A DNA stretch of 64,000 nt from Planobispora rosea (GCF_014648175.1 NZ_BMQP01000021.1:78761-142760); one strand, 5' to 3'. Shown: positions 1 to 8,825, numbered from the stretch's first letter. Notes: generated by a model not told the origin, from the letters alone. Numbers and translations are program-made.

Positions 1-2
1 AC

Positions 3-473
3 TCCACCGCGGGCATGGCGTTCGACGCCAAGTTCGTCGCTGAGGAGCAGGTCAACGGCCTGCTGGCCTACAAGTTCGAGCAGACGGTTCCGCCCACCAA
101 GACCGAGACCCGGACCGTGCCCGCCTCGATCATGGGTCTGACCGGCACGACCGGTGACGTCCAGGTGGACCGCGTCTACGAGGGCAAGAACACGTACTGG
201 ATCGAGCCCACGACCGGCTCTCCGGTCCGTCAGGAGCAGCAGCGCAACGAGGTCCTGAAGACCCAGGACGGCACCGGCACTCCTGTCACCGCCCTGACGG
301 CCGTCGCCAAGATGACCCCCGAGACCGTCAACCAGCTGGTGAACAACGCTCGCGAGAGCAAGAGCCAGATCACCATGATCAAGACGACGATCCCGCTGGT
401 CCTGCTCCTGGTCGGCCTTCTGTTGCTGGCCGGAGGGTTCCTGGCGCTCCGCGGCGCCGGCCGCAAGGTGTGA
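3..473 (+). CDS. DUF3068 (PorA-like) membrane protein, 5' end missing
   Basis: The frame is open from base 3, so this is the C-terminal 156 residues of a longer protein cut by the window edge. The visible part has a beta-rich extracytoplasmic region (YEGKNTYWIEP, a statement-like TTGSPVRQEQQ turn) followed by one C-terminal membrane helix (IPLVLLLVGLLLLAGGFLAL) and a short RGAGRKV cytoplasmic tail. This is the layout of the actinobacterial DUF3068 family, which is annotated as 'porin PorA family' although its function is not established. No SD is assessable. An internal ATG at base 15 should not be taken as the start. Family assignment is from remembered sequence character. Confidence 0.75.
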   Translation, partial: STAGMAFDAKFVAEEQVNGLLAYKFEQTVPPTKTETRTVPASIMGLTGTTGDVQVDRVYEGKNTYWIEPTTGSPVRQEQQRNEVLKTQDGTGTPVTALTAVAKMTPETVNQLVNNARESKSQITMIKTTIPLVLLLVGLLLLAGGFLALRGAGRKV

Positions 474-565
474 CGGCGGAGGAGCAAATGATCGCACGGC
501 CGCCGGCGGACCCGCCGGCGGCCGTCCGCGTGCTGCCCGGAGCGGTCTGGCGCCGACTGTCGCGT

Positions 566-632
566 TGAAACGTGTTCTTGTTGTTGCTTCCCGTGGATAC
601 CGACAGAATATTCTAGAGTAGAACGCGTTGCA
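566..632 (+). promoter_or_regulatory. two KstR-like operator boxes
   Basis: Bases 619-632 read TAGAACGCGTTGCA, an exact fit to the 14-bp KstR consensus TnnAACnnGTTnnA. Bases 566-579 read TGAAACGTGTTCTT, which fits at all but the last position. Both lie in the AT-richer gap upstream of the flavoprotein gene that starts at 664. KstR is the TetR-family repressor of upper steroid catabolism in actinobacteria. Binding here is inferred from the motif only; one match per window could occur by chance. Confidence 0.5.
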
Positions 633-663
633 GTTTGCTTGGCGTGCGCCGTACGGTGAATCC

Positions 664-1779
664 ATGCGGACACGTGTCACGGACATGTTCGGAATCGAGT
701 TTCCGATCTTCGCGTTCAGCCACTGCCGGGATGTCGTCGCCGCGGTCAGCCGCGCCGGCGGGATGGGCGTGCTCGGCGCGCTCTACTTCACTCCGGAAGA
801 GCTCGAGATGGAGCTCAAGTGGATCGACGACCACGTCGACGGCAGGCCGTACGGCGTCGACGTGGTCATGCCCGCCTCCTACGCGGGGGCCGACCTCGGC
901 GTCGACTCCCCCGAGGACCTGGTGGGACGCCTGCAGGGGATGATTCCCGAAGGCCACCGGAAGTTCGTCGACGACCTGCTGGCCGCGCACGGGGTTCCGC
1001 CGCTGTCGGAGGAGGCCGACGCGGGCAAGGTGCTGCTCGGCTGGACCGACGCCACCGCCCGGCCGCAGGTGGAGGTCGCGCTCAAGCACCCGATCGCGCT
1101 GCTGGCCAACGCGCTCGGCCCGCCCCCCGCCGACGTGGTCGAGATGGCCCATGCCAAGGGCGTCAAGGTGGCCGCGCTGGCCTCCACCCCCCGGCACGCG
1201 GTCAAGCAGGTCGAGGTCGGCGTGGACGTGGTGGTGGCGCAGGGGACCGAGGCGGGCGGGCACACCGGTGAGATCTCCACGATGGTGCTCATCCCGCAGG
1301 TCGTCGACGCCGTCGAGGTGCCGGTGCTGGCGGCCGGGGGCATCGGCAACGGGCGCCAGATGGCGGCGGGCATGGCCCTGGGCGCCGAGGGCGTGTGGAC
1401 CGGATCGATCTGGCTGACCGTGGAGGAGGCCGACACCCCCGAGATGGCCAGGCGGCGCATCCTGGAGGCCACCTCCCGCGACACCGTCCGCTCTCGCTCG
1501 TGGACCGGAAAGCCGGCCCGGCTGCTGAAGAACGAGTGGACCGACGCCTGGGAGTCGGCCGAGTCGCCGGGCACGCTGCCGATGCCGCTGCAGTTCATGC
1601 TGGTCTCGGACGCGCTGCGGAGGATCGGCCGGTCCGACGCCGCCGAGCTGGCGACCTTCCCCGCCGGTCAGATCATCGGCGCCATGAACCAGGTCAAACC
1701 GGCCGGGGACGTGGTGTTCGGCATGGTCGAGGAGTATGTCGAGGCCATGGAGCGCCTGAGCCGCCTGACCGAGGGCTGA
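664..1779 (+). CDS. nitronate monooxygenase family flavoprotein
   Basis: A 371-residue TIM-barrel FMN enzyme of the nitronate monooxygenase/2-nitropropane dioxygenase family. The N-terminus (FGIEFPIFAFSHCRDVVAAVSRAGGMGVLGA), the QGTEAGGHTGE segment and the AAGGIGNGRQMAAGMALGA phosphate-binding segment are characteristic. I chose ATG 664, preceded by GGTGAATCC, over an in-frame start at 628, whose extra 12 residues lie inside the promoter and overlap the KstR-like box. Steroid-degrading actinobacteria use members of this family as CoA-thioester ring reductases (IpdC type), and the box upstream points that way. The exact substrate cannot be read from the sequence; a detoxifying nitronate oxidase is the alternative. 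Confidence 0.85.
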   Translation: MRTRVTDMFGIEFPIFAFSHCRDVVAAVSRAGGMGVLGALYFTPEELEMELKWIDDHVDGRPYGVDVVMPASYAGADLGVDSPEDLVGRLQGMIPEGHRKFVDDLLAAHGVPPLSEEADAGKVLLGWTDATARPQVEVALKHPIALLANALGPPPADVVEMAHAKGVKVAALASTPRHAVKQVEVGVDVVVAQGTEAGGHTGEISTMVLIPQVVDAVEVPVLAAGGIGNGRQMAAGMALGAEGVWTGSIWLTVEEADTPEMARRRILEATSRDTVRSRSWTGKPARLLKNEWTDAWESAESPGTLPMPLQFMLVSDALRRIGRSDAAELATFPAGQIIGAMNQVKPAGDVVFGMVEEYVEAMERLSRLTEG

Positions 1780-1953
1780 GGCTCAGGGGCGCCGCCGTGA
1801 ACGGTACCGAGTGTCGGATGCTCACGACGGCCTCCCCGGGAAACCTCGCTGCCGGGTGACGGCGGCCCGGCCCCCGGGGGGCGGCGGAGGCCGGTGCGCT
1901 CCGAGGCGATGGGACCGGTCGGCGGCGCCACGGCCGATGACCGGTCCACGTCG

Positions 1954-4900
1954 CTACGGCACTGTCCTGTCGGGGCGCTCGGAGATGCGGACGAAGCTGA
2001 CGATCGTGTTCCCCGTCCGCTTGGCGAAGCGCACGTTGAGCTGGCCGTCGGTGACCTTCACCGTGTACTGACGGGTCACGGCGGTGTACGCGCCCGCCTC
2101 CAGGGCCAGGTCCAGCGCGGGGATCGCGAGCTGGCCCTCGACGATGACGTCGAAGACGCGCCGCCCCTCGCGCATGCTCCGGATCTCGGCGAAGCCCATC
2201 TCGACGGTGTAGACGCCGTCGGGCACCTGGTCGAACCGGTACTCCAGCATCCCCTCACGGGCCCGCCGGAACAGCTCCTGCTCGGTGGTGCCCGCGATCG
2301 TCCTGCTGGTCGTGGAGGTGCCGGTCCCGCTGCCCACATAACCGTGGCCGCCCGTGCCGTACCGCTGGTCGGGGGTCCACCGGTCACCGACGCCGTCGGT
2401 GACCGCCCTGGTGCCTCCCGCGTCCACGGCGACCTGGTGCTTGGGCACCACGACCTTCACGATGATCTCGATCTGCGGGTTCCGGCCGCTCGCCGAGCGC
2501 ACCAGCAGCCTGCCGGTGCGGACGGTGCCCGGCTGGACGCCCGCGCTGGAGGCGGTGACCCTCAGCGTCGCCGACGCCCCCGGCCCCAGCTCGCCGGCGG
2601 CGGGGGTCACGCTGAGCCAGGACTGGGCGGGGTCGGTCACGACGGTGTAGGCCGTGGCGCCGCCCAGGTTGCTCAGCCCGACCGTGCCGGTCCGGGTGGC
2701 CTCGGCCGGCATCACCAGGGCCAGCTCGCCGGATGAGGCCGTCACCCGGCCGGTGGCCAGGGCGACGTCGATCCGGGTCCTGGCGCCGGCGGTGACGGTG
2801 ATCTCCCGGGTGGAGGTCCCGTAGTGCTCCTTGGAGACCTCGACCTGGTAGTCGCCCGCCGGGACCTGCCCGAGGAAGGCGCCGTCCGGCCCGGTGGTGA
2901 AGGTCGCCACCTCGTCGGCCTCCCGGGTGAGCAGGGCCGTGGCCGCGGTCCGGACCTTCACCGTCGCGCCCGCCAGCGGCTCGCGGTCGTTGGCGTCGGT
3001 GACGACGCCGCTCAGCAGCCCGTGCCGGCTCGGGGTGAAGGTCAGGCCCCGTCCCTCGCTGATCGCGGCGGTGTCGTGGGAGTACTGCAGCGCGTCGGCG
3101 CCGTCCGGGCCCTCGATGCCGATCGTGGCGCCGATCCCGGAGTCGCGCTCACTGTTGACGTCGCGGTAGCGGTAGCCGATGGAGCCGTCCTCGCCCAGCA
3201 GCACCGAGAACGAGATGCGCTGGGCGGAGTCGGCGTAGAAGCGGGCGTTGCGCCATTCGATGACGAAGGTGCGCTCCGGCGCGGTCCCGGCGGTGGCGGT
3301 GTAGACCCCGGCCTGGGCGTCCAGGACGAGGTCGTCCCAGTAGGGGTAGACCGCCGTGTTGGGCGCGCCGGTGGAGGGCAGGGCCCCGTTGCCCGCCGAG
3401 GTGCTGGAGGCGGCGAAGCTCACGAACCCGTTGCTGCTGATCCATCCGCCGGTGTAGGTGGCGCCGTAGAAGGGGAAGGCGAACGGCAGCGTGACCGGCT
3501 GGGCCGCGTCGTCGCCGGTGAGCGGGTGTTTCTCGGTGCCCGCCACGTACGGTAGCGCGGCGCTCGCGCAGGTGTGCCCGAAGGCGTCGGTACGGCGCGG
3601 CAGCTCGACGTCCCTGGTCAGATCGGCGCTCACGGTGACCGGCACGGTGAGGTTGCCGGCGCACCGGGAGGCCGGGGTGACCTTCAGTTCGTACTCGCCG
3701 TGCGGCAGCGTGAGCCGGTACCGCCCGGCGGCGTCGGTGACCGTGCTGACCGGGGTGCCCGCCGCGGCCACCGTGGCGCCCTCCTCGGGCGCGCCGCCGA
3801 CGGTGACCGTTCCCGAGACCGTGCTGGCGGGCAGCGCCGTCAGCGTCACGTCCTCGGTGACCGTCCGGTCGGCCACGACGGTGACGGTGGCGGTGGTCTC
3901 CCGGTACCCGAACTTCCCGGCGGTGAGCCGGTACTCGCCCGCCAGCAGGCGGGGCAGCGTGTACGTCCCGTCCGGCCCGGTGGCGACCGTGCGGCTCAGC
4001 GGCCCGGTGACGGTGACCGCGGCCCCGGGCACCGGCGAGCCACCGGAGGTGACGGTGCCGGTCAGCGTGCCGAGCGGGTCGTCGGGGGCGGCCTGGACCG
4101 ACGCGAACGCGTCGAGCCGGCCCTCGCCCCAGACGTTGTTGTCCGCGGCGGTTCCGCCGCACCGGGTGTCGTCGACGTCGATCGCGGAGCGGTCGAGCAG
4201 CGCCCGGGTGGCGGCGATGTCGCCCTGCAGGCCGGGGGAGGCCGACCACATCAGCGCCACGGTGGCCGCCACGTGCGGGGAGGCCATCGACGTGCCGGAG
4301 AAGGCCCCGTAGCCGCCGCCCGCCACGGCCGAGCGCACGTTGACGCCGGGCGCCGCGAGGTTGGGCTTGATCTCGCCGTTCTCGCCGGCGCCGCGGGTGG
4401 ACGAGCTCCAGATGGCGTTGGCGGAGTCGAAGGCCCCGGCGCTGTAGCTGGAGACGTACTGCCCGGGGGAGCCGCTGGAGTTGCAGCCCGCGCCCGAGAG
4501 GTTGCCGTTGGCGAAGGCGGGGAAGATGCCCGCCGCCACCCACGCCTCGACGACCTCCTTGTACCAGGGGTCGAAGCCGGCCCCGCCCCAGGAGTTGTTG
4601 ACGATGTGCGGGGCCAGGTCGGGGCGGGGGTTGCGGCCGTCGAGATCGGTGGGCGCGAGGATCCACTGCCCGGCGGCGAGCAGCGAGGCGTCGCTGCAGG
4701 TGTTGCTCTCGCAGCCCTTGGCGGCGATCCACCGCGCGCCGGGGGCGACGCCGATGACGTTGGCGCCTTCACCGCCGACCATGGTGCCCATGGTGTGGGT
4801 GCCGTGGTCGTTGTTGTCGCAGGGCTCGGCGGCGGGGCACACGCCCGCGGGGTCGAACCAGTTGTAGTCGTGGCTGAGGGTGCCGTCGGCGTTCCTGCCG

Positions 4901-5502
4901 CGGTATCGGTCGGCCAGCGCCGGGTGGTCGAACCGTACGCCGGTGTCGATGTTGGCCACCACGATGCCCTCGCCGCGGCTGCCGAGCTCGTCCCAGACCC
5001 GGGGGGCGTTGACCCGGTCGATGTTCCACTCGACCGCGTCGACCCGCGCGGCCTCCTTGCCGGGTTGCGGCTCGGGCACCGCGGCGACGCGGGTGGGCTC
5101 GACCCGCTCCACCTCGGGCAGCTTGGCGATCTCGGCGGCCAGCTTGGCGTCGCCGGTCACCCGGACGGCGTTGACGATCCAGAACGGGGTGAAGCCCGCG
5201 CTCTCGGCGGCCAGGAGCTTGCGCAGGCCGGCCTGCGACGAGGCGGCGACCTCGGTCTTGGCGCGGTAGACCCGCTTGGCCTTCTCGTCCTTGGTCGTCG
5301 CCTCGCGGGCCGCGCTGAGGTCGGCGCCGCTCTTCATGCGCACCCAGAAGGTGGCCTTGTCGTCGGCGGCCAGGTCCGCCAGGACGGCTTTGTCGATCTT
5401 GTCGGGATCGGGCGCGGCCTGGGCCACGCCCTGCGGGATCATGAGGGCGAGGACGGCGGCCCAGATCAGGGCCGTCCTCCGGCGCCGGGGGGTGGGGGAC
5501 AC
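1954..5502 (-). CDS. secreted subtilisin-like serine protease with carboxypeptidase-regulatory and malectin-like domains
   Basis: A 1182-residue secreted S8 peptidase. In order: signal peptide (about 1-30, RRRR then a hydrophobic core and AQAAP), I9-type propeptide (about 38-145), S8 catalytic domain (about 165-470) with Asp about 186 in ANIDTGVRFDH, His about 233 in DNNDHGTH and Ser about 407 in GTSMASPH, two carboxypeptidase-regulatory repeats (GTVTSGGSPVPGA, GTVTVGGAPEEGA), a beta domain, a third CarbopepD repeat (GVVTDANDREPLAGA), an Ig-like segment, and a C-terminal malectin-like domain (VAVDAGGTRAVTDGVGDRW). Start is GTG 5502 with AAGGAG eight bases upstream; an ATG two bases earlier is out of frame. 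The repeats probably serve substrate or cell-wall carbohydrate binding. It is monocistronic. Long antisense frames across it are GC shadows. Confidence 0.93.
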   Translation of the reverse strand: MSPTPRRRRTALIWAAVLALMIPQGVAQAAPDPDKIDKAVLADLAADDKATFWVRMKSGADLSAAREATTKDEKAKRVYRAKTEVAASSQAGLRKLLAAESAGFTPFWIVNAVRVTGDAKLAAEIAKLPEVERVEPTRVAAVPEPQPGKEAARVDAVEWNIDRVNAPRVWDELGSRGEGIVVANIDTGVRFDHPALADRYRGRNADGTLSHDYNWFDPAGVCPAAEPCDNNDHGTHTMGTMVGGEGANVIGVAPGARWIAAKGCESNTCSDASLLAAGQWILAPTDLDGRNPRPDLAPHIVNNSWGGAGFDPWYKEVVEAWVAAGIFPAFANGNLSGAGCNSSGSPGQYVSSYSAGAFDSANAIWSSSTRGAGENGEIKPNLAAPGVNVRSAVAGGGYGAFSGTSMASPHVAATVALMWSASPGLQGDIAATRALLDRSAIDVDDTRCGGTAADNNVWGEGRLDAFASVQAAPDDPLGTLTGTVTSGGSPVPGAAVTVTGPLSRTVATGPDGTYTLPRLLAGEYRLTAGKFGYRETTATVTVVADRTVTEDVTLTALPASTVSGTVTVGGAPEEGATVAAAGTPVSTVTDAAGRYRLTLPHGEYELKVTPASRCAGNLTVPVTVSADLTRDVELPRRTDAFGHTCASAALPYVAGTEKHPLTGDDAAQPVTLPFAFPFYGATYTGGWISSNGFVSFAASSTSAGNGALPSTGAPNTAVYPYWDDLVLDAQAGVYTATAGTAPERTFVIEWRNARFYADSAQRISFSVLLGEDGSIGYRYRDVNSERDSGIGATIGIEGPDGADALQYSHDTAAISEGRGLTFTPSRHGLLSGVVTDANDREPLAGATVKVRTAATALLTREADEVATFTTGPDGAFLGQVPAGDYQVEVSKEHYGTSTREITVTAGARTRIDVALATGRVTASSGELALVMPAEATRTGTVGLSNLGGATAYTVVTDPAQSWLSVTPAAGELGPGASATLRVTASSAGVQPGTVRTGRLLVRSASGRNPQIEIIVKVVVPKHQVAVDAGGTRAVTDGVGDRWTPDQRYGTGGHGYVGSGTGTSTTSRTIAGTTEQELFRRAREGMLEYRFDQVPDGVYTVEMGFAEIRSMREGRRVFDVIVEGQLAIPALDLALEAGAYTAVTRQYTVKVTDGQLNVRFAKRTGNTIVSFVRISERPDRTVP

Positions 5503-5677
5503 ATGATCTCCTTCACGTCGGGGCGGCGGTGCACCGCCGGGCAGGGTGACGTGGGATGGACGTGATCTTTACCGCCCATGTGGAGGATCATGAATCGCGC
5601 CTGTTGCCTTTTCAAGGTGTTGACAGGTTGCAATGCGACATGTCACGAAAAAGCAGGCTGCATTCCGTGACGTCGTC

Positions 5678-6493
5678 TCACTCGCCGCGGTAGACCGCGG
5701 GACGCTTCTCCCGGAAGGCGCGGGAGCCCTCCTTGGCGTCCTCGGAGCCGATCACCGGCCAGCCGACGGCGTCGGAGACCTTCAGGGCCTCGGCCTCGGG
5801 CATGCCCAGCGTCTCGCGGTAGGTGCGCAGGATGGCCTGGACGGCCAGCGGCCCGCATTCGGCGATCTGGGCGGCGGCCTCCAGGGCGGCGGCGAGGGCC
5901 TGGCCGTCGGGGACGACCCGGTTGACCAGGCCCATGGCCAGCGCCTCCCGGGCGGTGATCGACCGGCCGGTCAGCAGGATGTCCATCGCGAAGGCGTAGG
6001 GGATCTGGCGGGGGAGCCGGATCGCCGAACCGCCCATCGGGAACAGCGCGCGGCGCGCCTCGAACAGGCCGAGGGTGGCGGACTCGGCGACCACGCGCAG
6101 GTCGGTGCCGACGAGCAGTTCGGTCCCCCCGGCCACGGCGTAGCCCTCCACCGCGCAGACGATCGGCTTGCTCGGCAGCGCGTCCGGGTCCCGGAGCAGG
6201 CCCTTCCAGTGGAAGTCGGGGATCTGCGCGGCGCGCTCCCGGACCCGCGGGTCGTCGGAGGGGGTGCCCATGGCCTTCAGGTCGGCGCCCGCGCAGAAGG
6301 TGCCGTCCGCGCCGGTCAGCACGGCGACGCGGACCTCCGGCTCGGCCGAGACGTAGGCCCACGCCTCGGCCAGACCGATCAACATGTCCGAGGAGAGGGC
6401 GTTCTTCGCCTCCGGCCGGTTCATGGTCACCACGACGACGTGACCGTCGCGCTCGATCCGGCAGTGCGGCGTGCTGATCGGCAGCAGTTCCAC
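5678..6493 (-). CDS. enoyl-CoA hydratase/isomerase family protein
   Basis: A 271-residue crotonase-fold enzyme. Visible family signatures are VTMNRPEAKNALSSDM, the first oxyanion-hole segment GTFCAGADLKAM and the second, AVEGYAVAGGTELLVGTDLR, followed by a C-terminal region ending KRPAVYRGE. The usual catalytic Glu pair positions hold Gly/Thr and Leu-like residues, so isomerase, hydratase or ring-hydrolase activity cannot be assigned. GTG 6493 is preceded by GGAGG at ideal spacing; ATG 6517 (8 residues longer) has no SD. Its promoter carries the palindrome CAAGCGCTTG, shared with the acyl-CoA ligase operon at 9065, suggesting co-regulation in steroid or fatty-acid catabolism. Confidence 0.88.
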   Translation of the reverse strand: MELLPISTPHCRIERDGHVVVVTMNRPEAKNALSSDMLIGLAEAWAYVSAEPEVRVAVLTGADGTFCAGADLKAMGTPSDDPRVRERAAQIPDFHWKGLLRDPDALPSKPIVCAVEGYAVAGGTELLVGTDLRVVAESATLGLFEARRALFPMGGSAIRLPRQIPYAFAMDILLTGRSITAREALAMGLVNRVVPDGQALAAALEAAAQIAECGPLAVQAILRTYRETLGMPEAEALKVSDAVGWPVIGSEDAKEGSRAFREKRPAVYRGE

Positions 6494-6525
6494 GGACGAC
6501 CTCCGCTGGTTAGCCATTAATTAGC

Positions 6526-6535
6526 CAAGCGCTTG
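6526..6535. promoter_or_regulatory. CAAGCGCTTG palindrome (KstR2-like half-conserved box)
   Basis: Perfect 10-bp palindrome CAAGCGCTTG 30 bases upstream of the enoyl-CoA hydratase start. On the gene's strand the context is AACAAGCGCTTGGC, which satisfies the core of the KstR2 consensus AnCAAGnnCTTGnT on the left arm but has C instead of the final T. The same 10-mer stands upstream of the acyl-CoA ligase operon (8910-8919). Confidence 0.45.
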
Positions 6536-6556
6536 TTAGGTCATCCTAGGTCCGGT

Positions 6557-6621
6557 ACGGCCCGGGCCGCCAGATGGACTACGGCCCGGGCCGCCGGAGT
6601 ACGGCTCAGGCCGCCAGATGG
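6557..6621. repeat. three imperfect 17-21 bp tandem copies over the sortase stop codon
   Basis: Copies at 6557-6577, 6581-6597 and 6601-6621 share ACGGCYCRGGCCGCC. The third copy contains the sortase stop codon (TCA on the plus strand at 6606-6608); in the others this position is CCG. The 3' end of the gene has thus been duplicated into its own downstream flank. Confidence 0.8.
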
Positions 6622-7265
6622 GCGTAGACGATGACGTTGTCCTCGTAGTGCCCGGTCGCCGCGTCGAAGGCGCCGCCGCAGGTGATCAGCCGCAGCTCGG
6701 GGGCGGCGGTGTCGCCGTACACCTTGGCGGTGGGGAACTCGTCCTTGTCCACCCGCTCCAGGCCGTCGACGGTGAAGGAGGCGACCGTGCCGTCCGCGCG
6801 CCTCACCTTGATCACATCACCCGGCTCCAGCCGGTGGGCCTCGGCGAAGACCGCGGGCTTGCCGTACGCGTCCACGTGCCCGAGGAGGACGGCGGGGCCC
6901 TTCTCACCCGGGGTCGGCCGGTGCCGGTACCAGCCGACGAGTCCGGGCCGCTCCAGCGACGGGACCTCGACGGTCCGGTCGGCGTTCAGGCCCACCGGCT
7001 CGACCGGCGCGCCCTTCACCCCGATCGCCGGGATGTCCAGGCGGACGGGCTTCGAGGCGGCCATCGCCCTGCCGGGGACGACGGCGAAGGCCGGCTTGCC
7101 GGCGGGCCGGGCGGTGTCCGCGGAGACGGACGGGACCGGGGTCGGCCCGTCGCCGACGGGCCCGCCCGACAGAGCGGACCCGGCGGCGAGGACGCCGCAG
7201 AAGATGGCCAGGGCCGCGCCGCCGGCGGCGACGGCGCGGCTCACGGACGCGGGACGGCCGGCCAC
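6606..7265 (-). CDS. class E/F-type sortase
   Basis: A 219-residue membrane-anchored transpeptidase of the actinobacterial class E/F sortases. There is a single N-terminal membrane helix (VAAGGAALAIFCGVLAAGSAL), a Pro-rich stalk, then the sortase barrel (RLDIPAIGVKGAPVEPVGL). The catalytic His lies in VLLGHVDAYG and the Cys in LRLITCGGAFD. The place where I expect the assisting Arg reads Y-E-D-N rather than Y-R-D-N, which may matter. Start GTG 7265, seven bases after the stop of the upstream gene, so the two are one transcription unit. The upstream protein has a C-terminal helix and basic tail and is the likely anchoring substrate. Confidence 0.88.
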   Translation of the reverse strand: MAGRPASVSRAVAAGGAALAIFCGVLAAGSALSGGPVGDGPTPVPSVSADTARPAGKPAFAVVPGRAMAASKPVRLDIPAIGVKGAPVEPVGLNADRTVEVPSLERPGLVGWYRHRPTPGEKGPAVLLGHVDAYGKPAVFAEAHRLEPGDVIKVRRADGTVASFTVDGLERVDKDEFPTAKVYGDTAAPELRLITCGGAFDAATGHYEDNVIVYAHLAA

Positions 7266-7272
7266 GATCGGG

Positions 7273-8688
7273 TCAGCCCTCCTGGCCGCGGCGGCCGTAC
7301 AGGGCCAGACCCGAGCCGCCCGCGATCAGGACGCCGCCCAGGGCCAGGGCCCCGAGACCGGAGGCCGGGCTTCCCGCCTCGGCGAGGCCGCCGCCGGTCT
7401 GCGCGCCGCCCCGGGGGGTGAAGTCGCCGCTGGGCCGGTACGGTGCCTTGACCGTCAGCCGGGCGGCGCTCTTCTGGCCGGTGGGCAGCTTGGCGACGAA
7501 CCAGTAGGCGCCCGCCCCGGTGCTGGAGGGGACGTGGAACCGCTTGGCGGCCACGCCGTCCTTACCGGTCCAGACGGTGAACGTCTTGCCCGCCGGGTCG
7601 GTCAGGGCGATCGGGGTGCCCGGAGCCACGTACCGGGTCGAGACGACGGCGGTGAACTCGCCGCCCGCCACGACCGTGTGCGGGTCCAGGGCCAGGTGCA
7701 GCCGGCCCGCCGGGACGGGCTTCGGGGGGACGGCGACGGTCAGCGTCGCGGCGTCGGACGGCCCGCCGTGCAGGTAGGCCACGACCCTGTAGGGACCCGG
7801 GTCGGTGTCCCCGGGCACGGTCAGCTCGACCCGGGCGGTACCCCAGTGGTCGAGCCGGACCCGGTGGTGCCTGCCGCCGGGGTCCTTGACGGTGACCACG
7901 GTGCCCGGCTCGACGTTCTCGGTCGTGACGCCGGCGTAGTAGCTCTGCCCGGGCAGGACCTTGCGCGGCTCCAGCCGCAGGTCCAGGCGGGCGGCGGGCT
8001 TGACGACGGGGCGCGGGTCCCTGACGGTCAGGGTGCGCTTGGCGGTGCCGATGACCTTCTCTCCGAGGAGGATCTCCACGGTGACCGGGTAGGCGCCGGG
8101 CCTGAGGTCGTCCCGGACGGCGGCGGCGCCGGTGGCCCGGCCCCTGGACAGGACGACGGTGTGCACGCTGGAGAGGGCGGGGGAGCTGACGCGCGCGCCG
8201 GTGGCGCGGGGCTCCTCGGCGGTGACCTCGTAGCCGACCTTCTCGCCCGCGTACACGGCACCCGGGCTCAGCTCGAAGGTCACCCCGCTGAGCGGGGCGT
8301 CGGGCTTCTCCTCCGCCTGCGGCTTCTCCTCGGTCCTCTGCTCGGGCTGCGGCTGCTGCTCCGGTGCGGGCTCCTGCTCGGGTCCGGGGTCGGGCTGCGG
8401 CTTCTCCTCGGTCCTCTGCTCGGGCTGCGGCTGCTGCTCCGGTGCGGGCTCCTGCTCCGGCCGGGGCTCGGCCGGGGACTCCGGCGTGGACTCGGGCTCG
8501 GTCCCCCGCACCGGTCCGGTCTCGGCCTCGGGGCCGCGCTCCGTCGCGCCGCCGAGGTCCTGGACCTCGGGCACGGTGGTCGCGGAGCCGGCGGACGGGT
8601 CCTCGGCGCCGTCGGCGAAGGCCGGAGAGGCGGTCAGCACGGCAAGGCTGAGGGCGCCGGCGGCCGCCAGGGACTTGGTGAAACGCAT
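7273..8688 (-). CDS. secreted repeat protein with sorting-signal-like C-terminus
   Basis: A 471-residue exported protein not assigned to a named family. It has a signal peptide (MRFTKSLAAAGALSLAVLTASPAFA), a Glu/Pro/Gln-rich wall-spanning stretch (about 50-150) with two near-identical copies of PEQEPAPEQQPQPEQRTEEK, then three beta-sandwich-like repeats (about 160-425; TFELSPGAVYAGEKVGYEV, LDLRLEPRKVLPGQSYYAG, LHLALDPHTVVAGGEFTAV). The C-terminus is GGGLAEAGSPASG, a hydrophobic helix and YGRRGQEG, the arrangement of a sortase substrate with LAEAG in place of the class E consensus LAxTG. ATG 8688 has GGGGGAG at good spacing; the 24-residue longer frame is not supported. It is the first gene of an operon with the sortase. 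Confidence 0.8.
   Translation of the reverse strand: MRFTKSLAAAGALSLAVLTASPAFADGAEDPSAGSATTVPEVQDLGGATERGPEAETGPVRGTEPESTPESPAEPRPEQEPAPEQQPQPEQRTEEKPQPDPGPEQEPAPEQQPQPEQRTEEKPQAEEKPDAPLSGVTFELSPGAVYAGEKVGYEVTAEEPRATGARVSSPALSSVHTVVLSRGRATGAAAVRDDLRPGAYPVTVEILLGEKVIGTAKRTLTVRDPRPVVKPAARLDLRLEPRKVLPGQSYYAGVTTENVEPGTVVTVKDPGGRHHRVRLDHWGTARVELTVPGDTDPGPYRVVAYLHGGPSDAATLTVAVPPKPVPAGRLHLALDPHTVVAGGEFTAVVSTRYVAPGTPIALTDPAGKTFTVWTGKDGVAAKRFHVPSSTGAGAYWFVAKLPTGQKSAARLTVKAPYRPSGDFTPRGGAQTGGGLAEAGSPASGLGALALGGVLIAGGSGLALYGRRGQEG
8317..8457. repeat. 63-bp direct repeat, period 78 bp, in the wall-spanning region
   Basis: Bases 8317-8379 recur at 8395-8457 with no difference that I can see. In frame they encode the duplicated Glu/Pro/Gln stretch of the sortase-substrate protein. 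The period is 26 codons, so copy-number change would lengthen or shorten the stalk without a frameshift. Confidence 0.85.
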
Positions 8689-8825
8689 GATCTCCCCCAG
8701 TGGGAGACGGCGGAGGGCCAACATGAGCCCAACTCGGAAACACCGTCTCGCGCTAGTCATCCTGGCTTAGTAAAAACCTTATTTAGGACATATAGCATTA
8801 TTCGTGACGAAACTTGACTTTTTTC

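Noticed and set aside
1894..5565. Long plus-strand frames (for example 3574-5565, 2824-3555, 1894-2736) opposite the subtilase gene
   Set aside because: They are Gly/Arg/Val-rich mirror frames caused by GC bias. They have no domains or SD, and the minus-strand gene has all catalytic motifs and a signal peptide.
8317..8457. Possible CRISPR or intergenic repeat array
   Set aside because: Only two copies, in frame within a coding sequence, without spacers.
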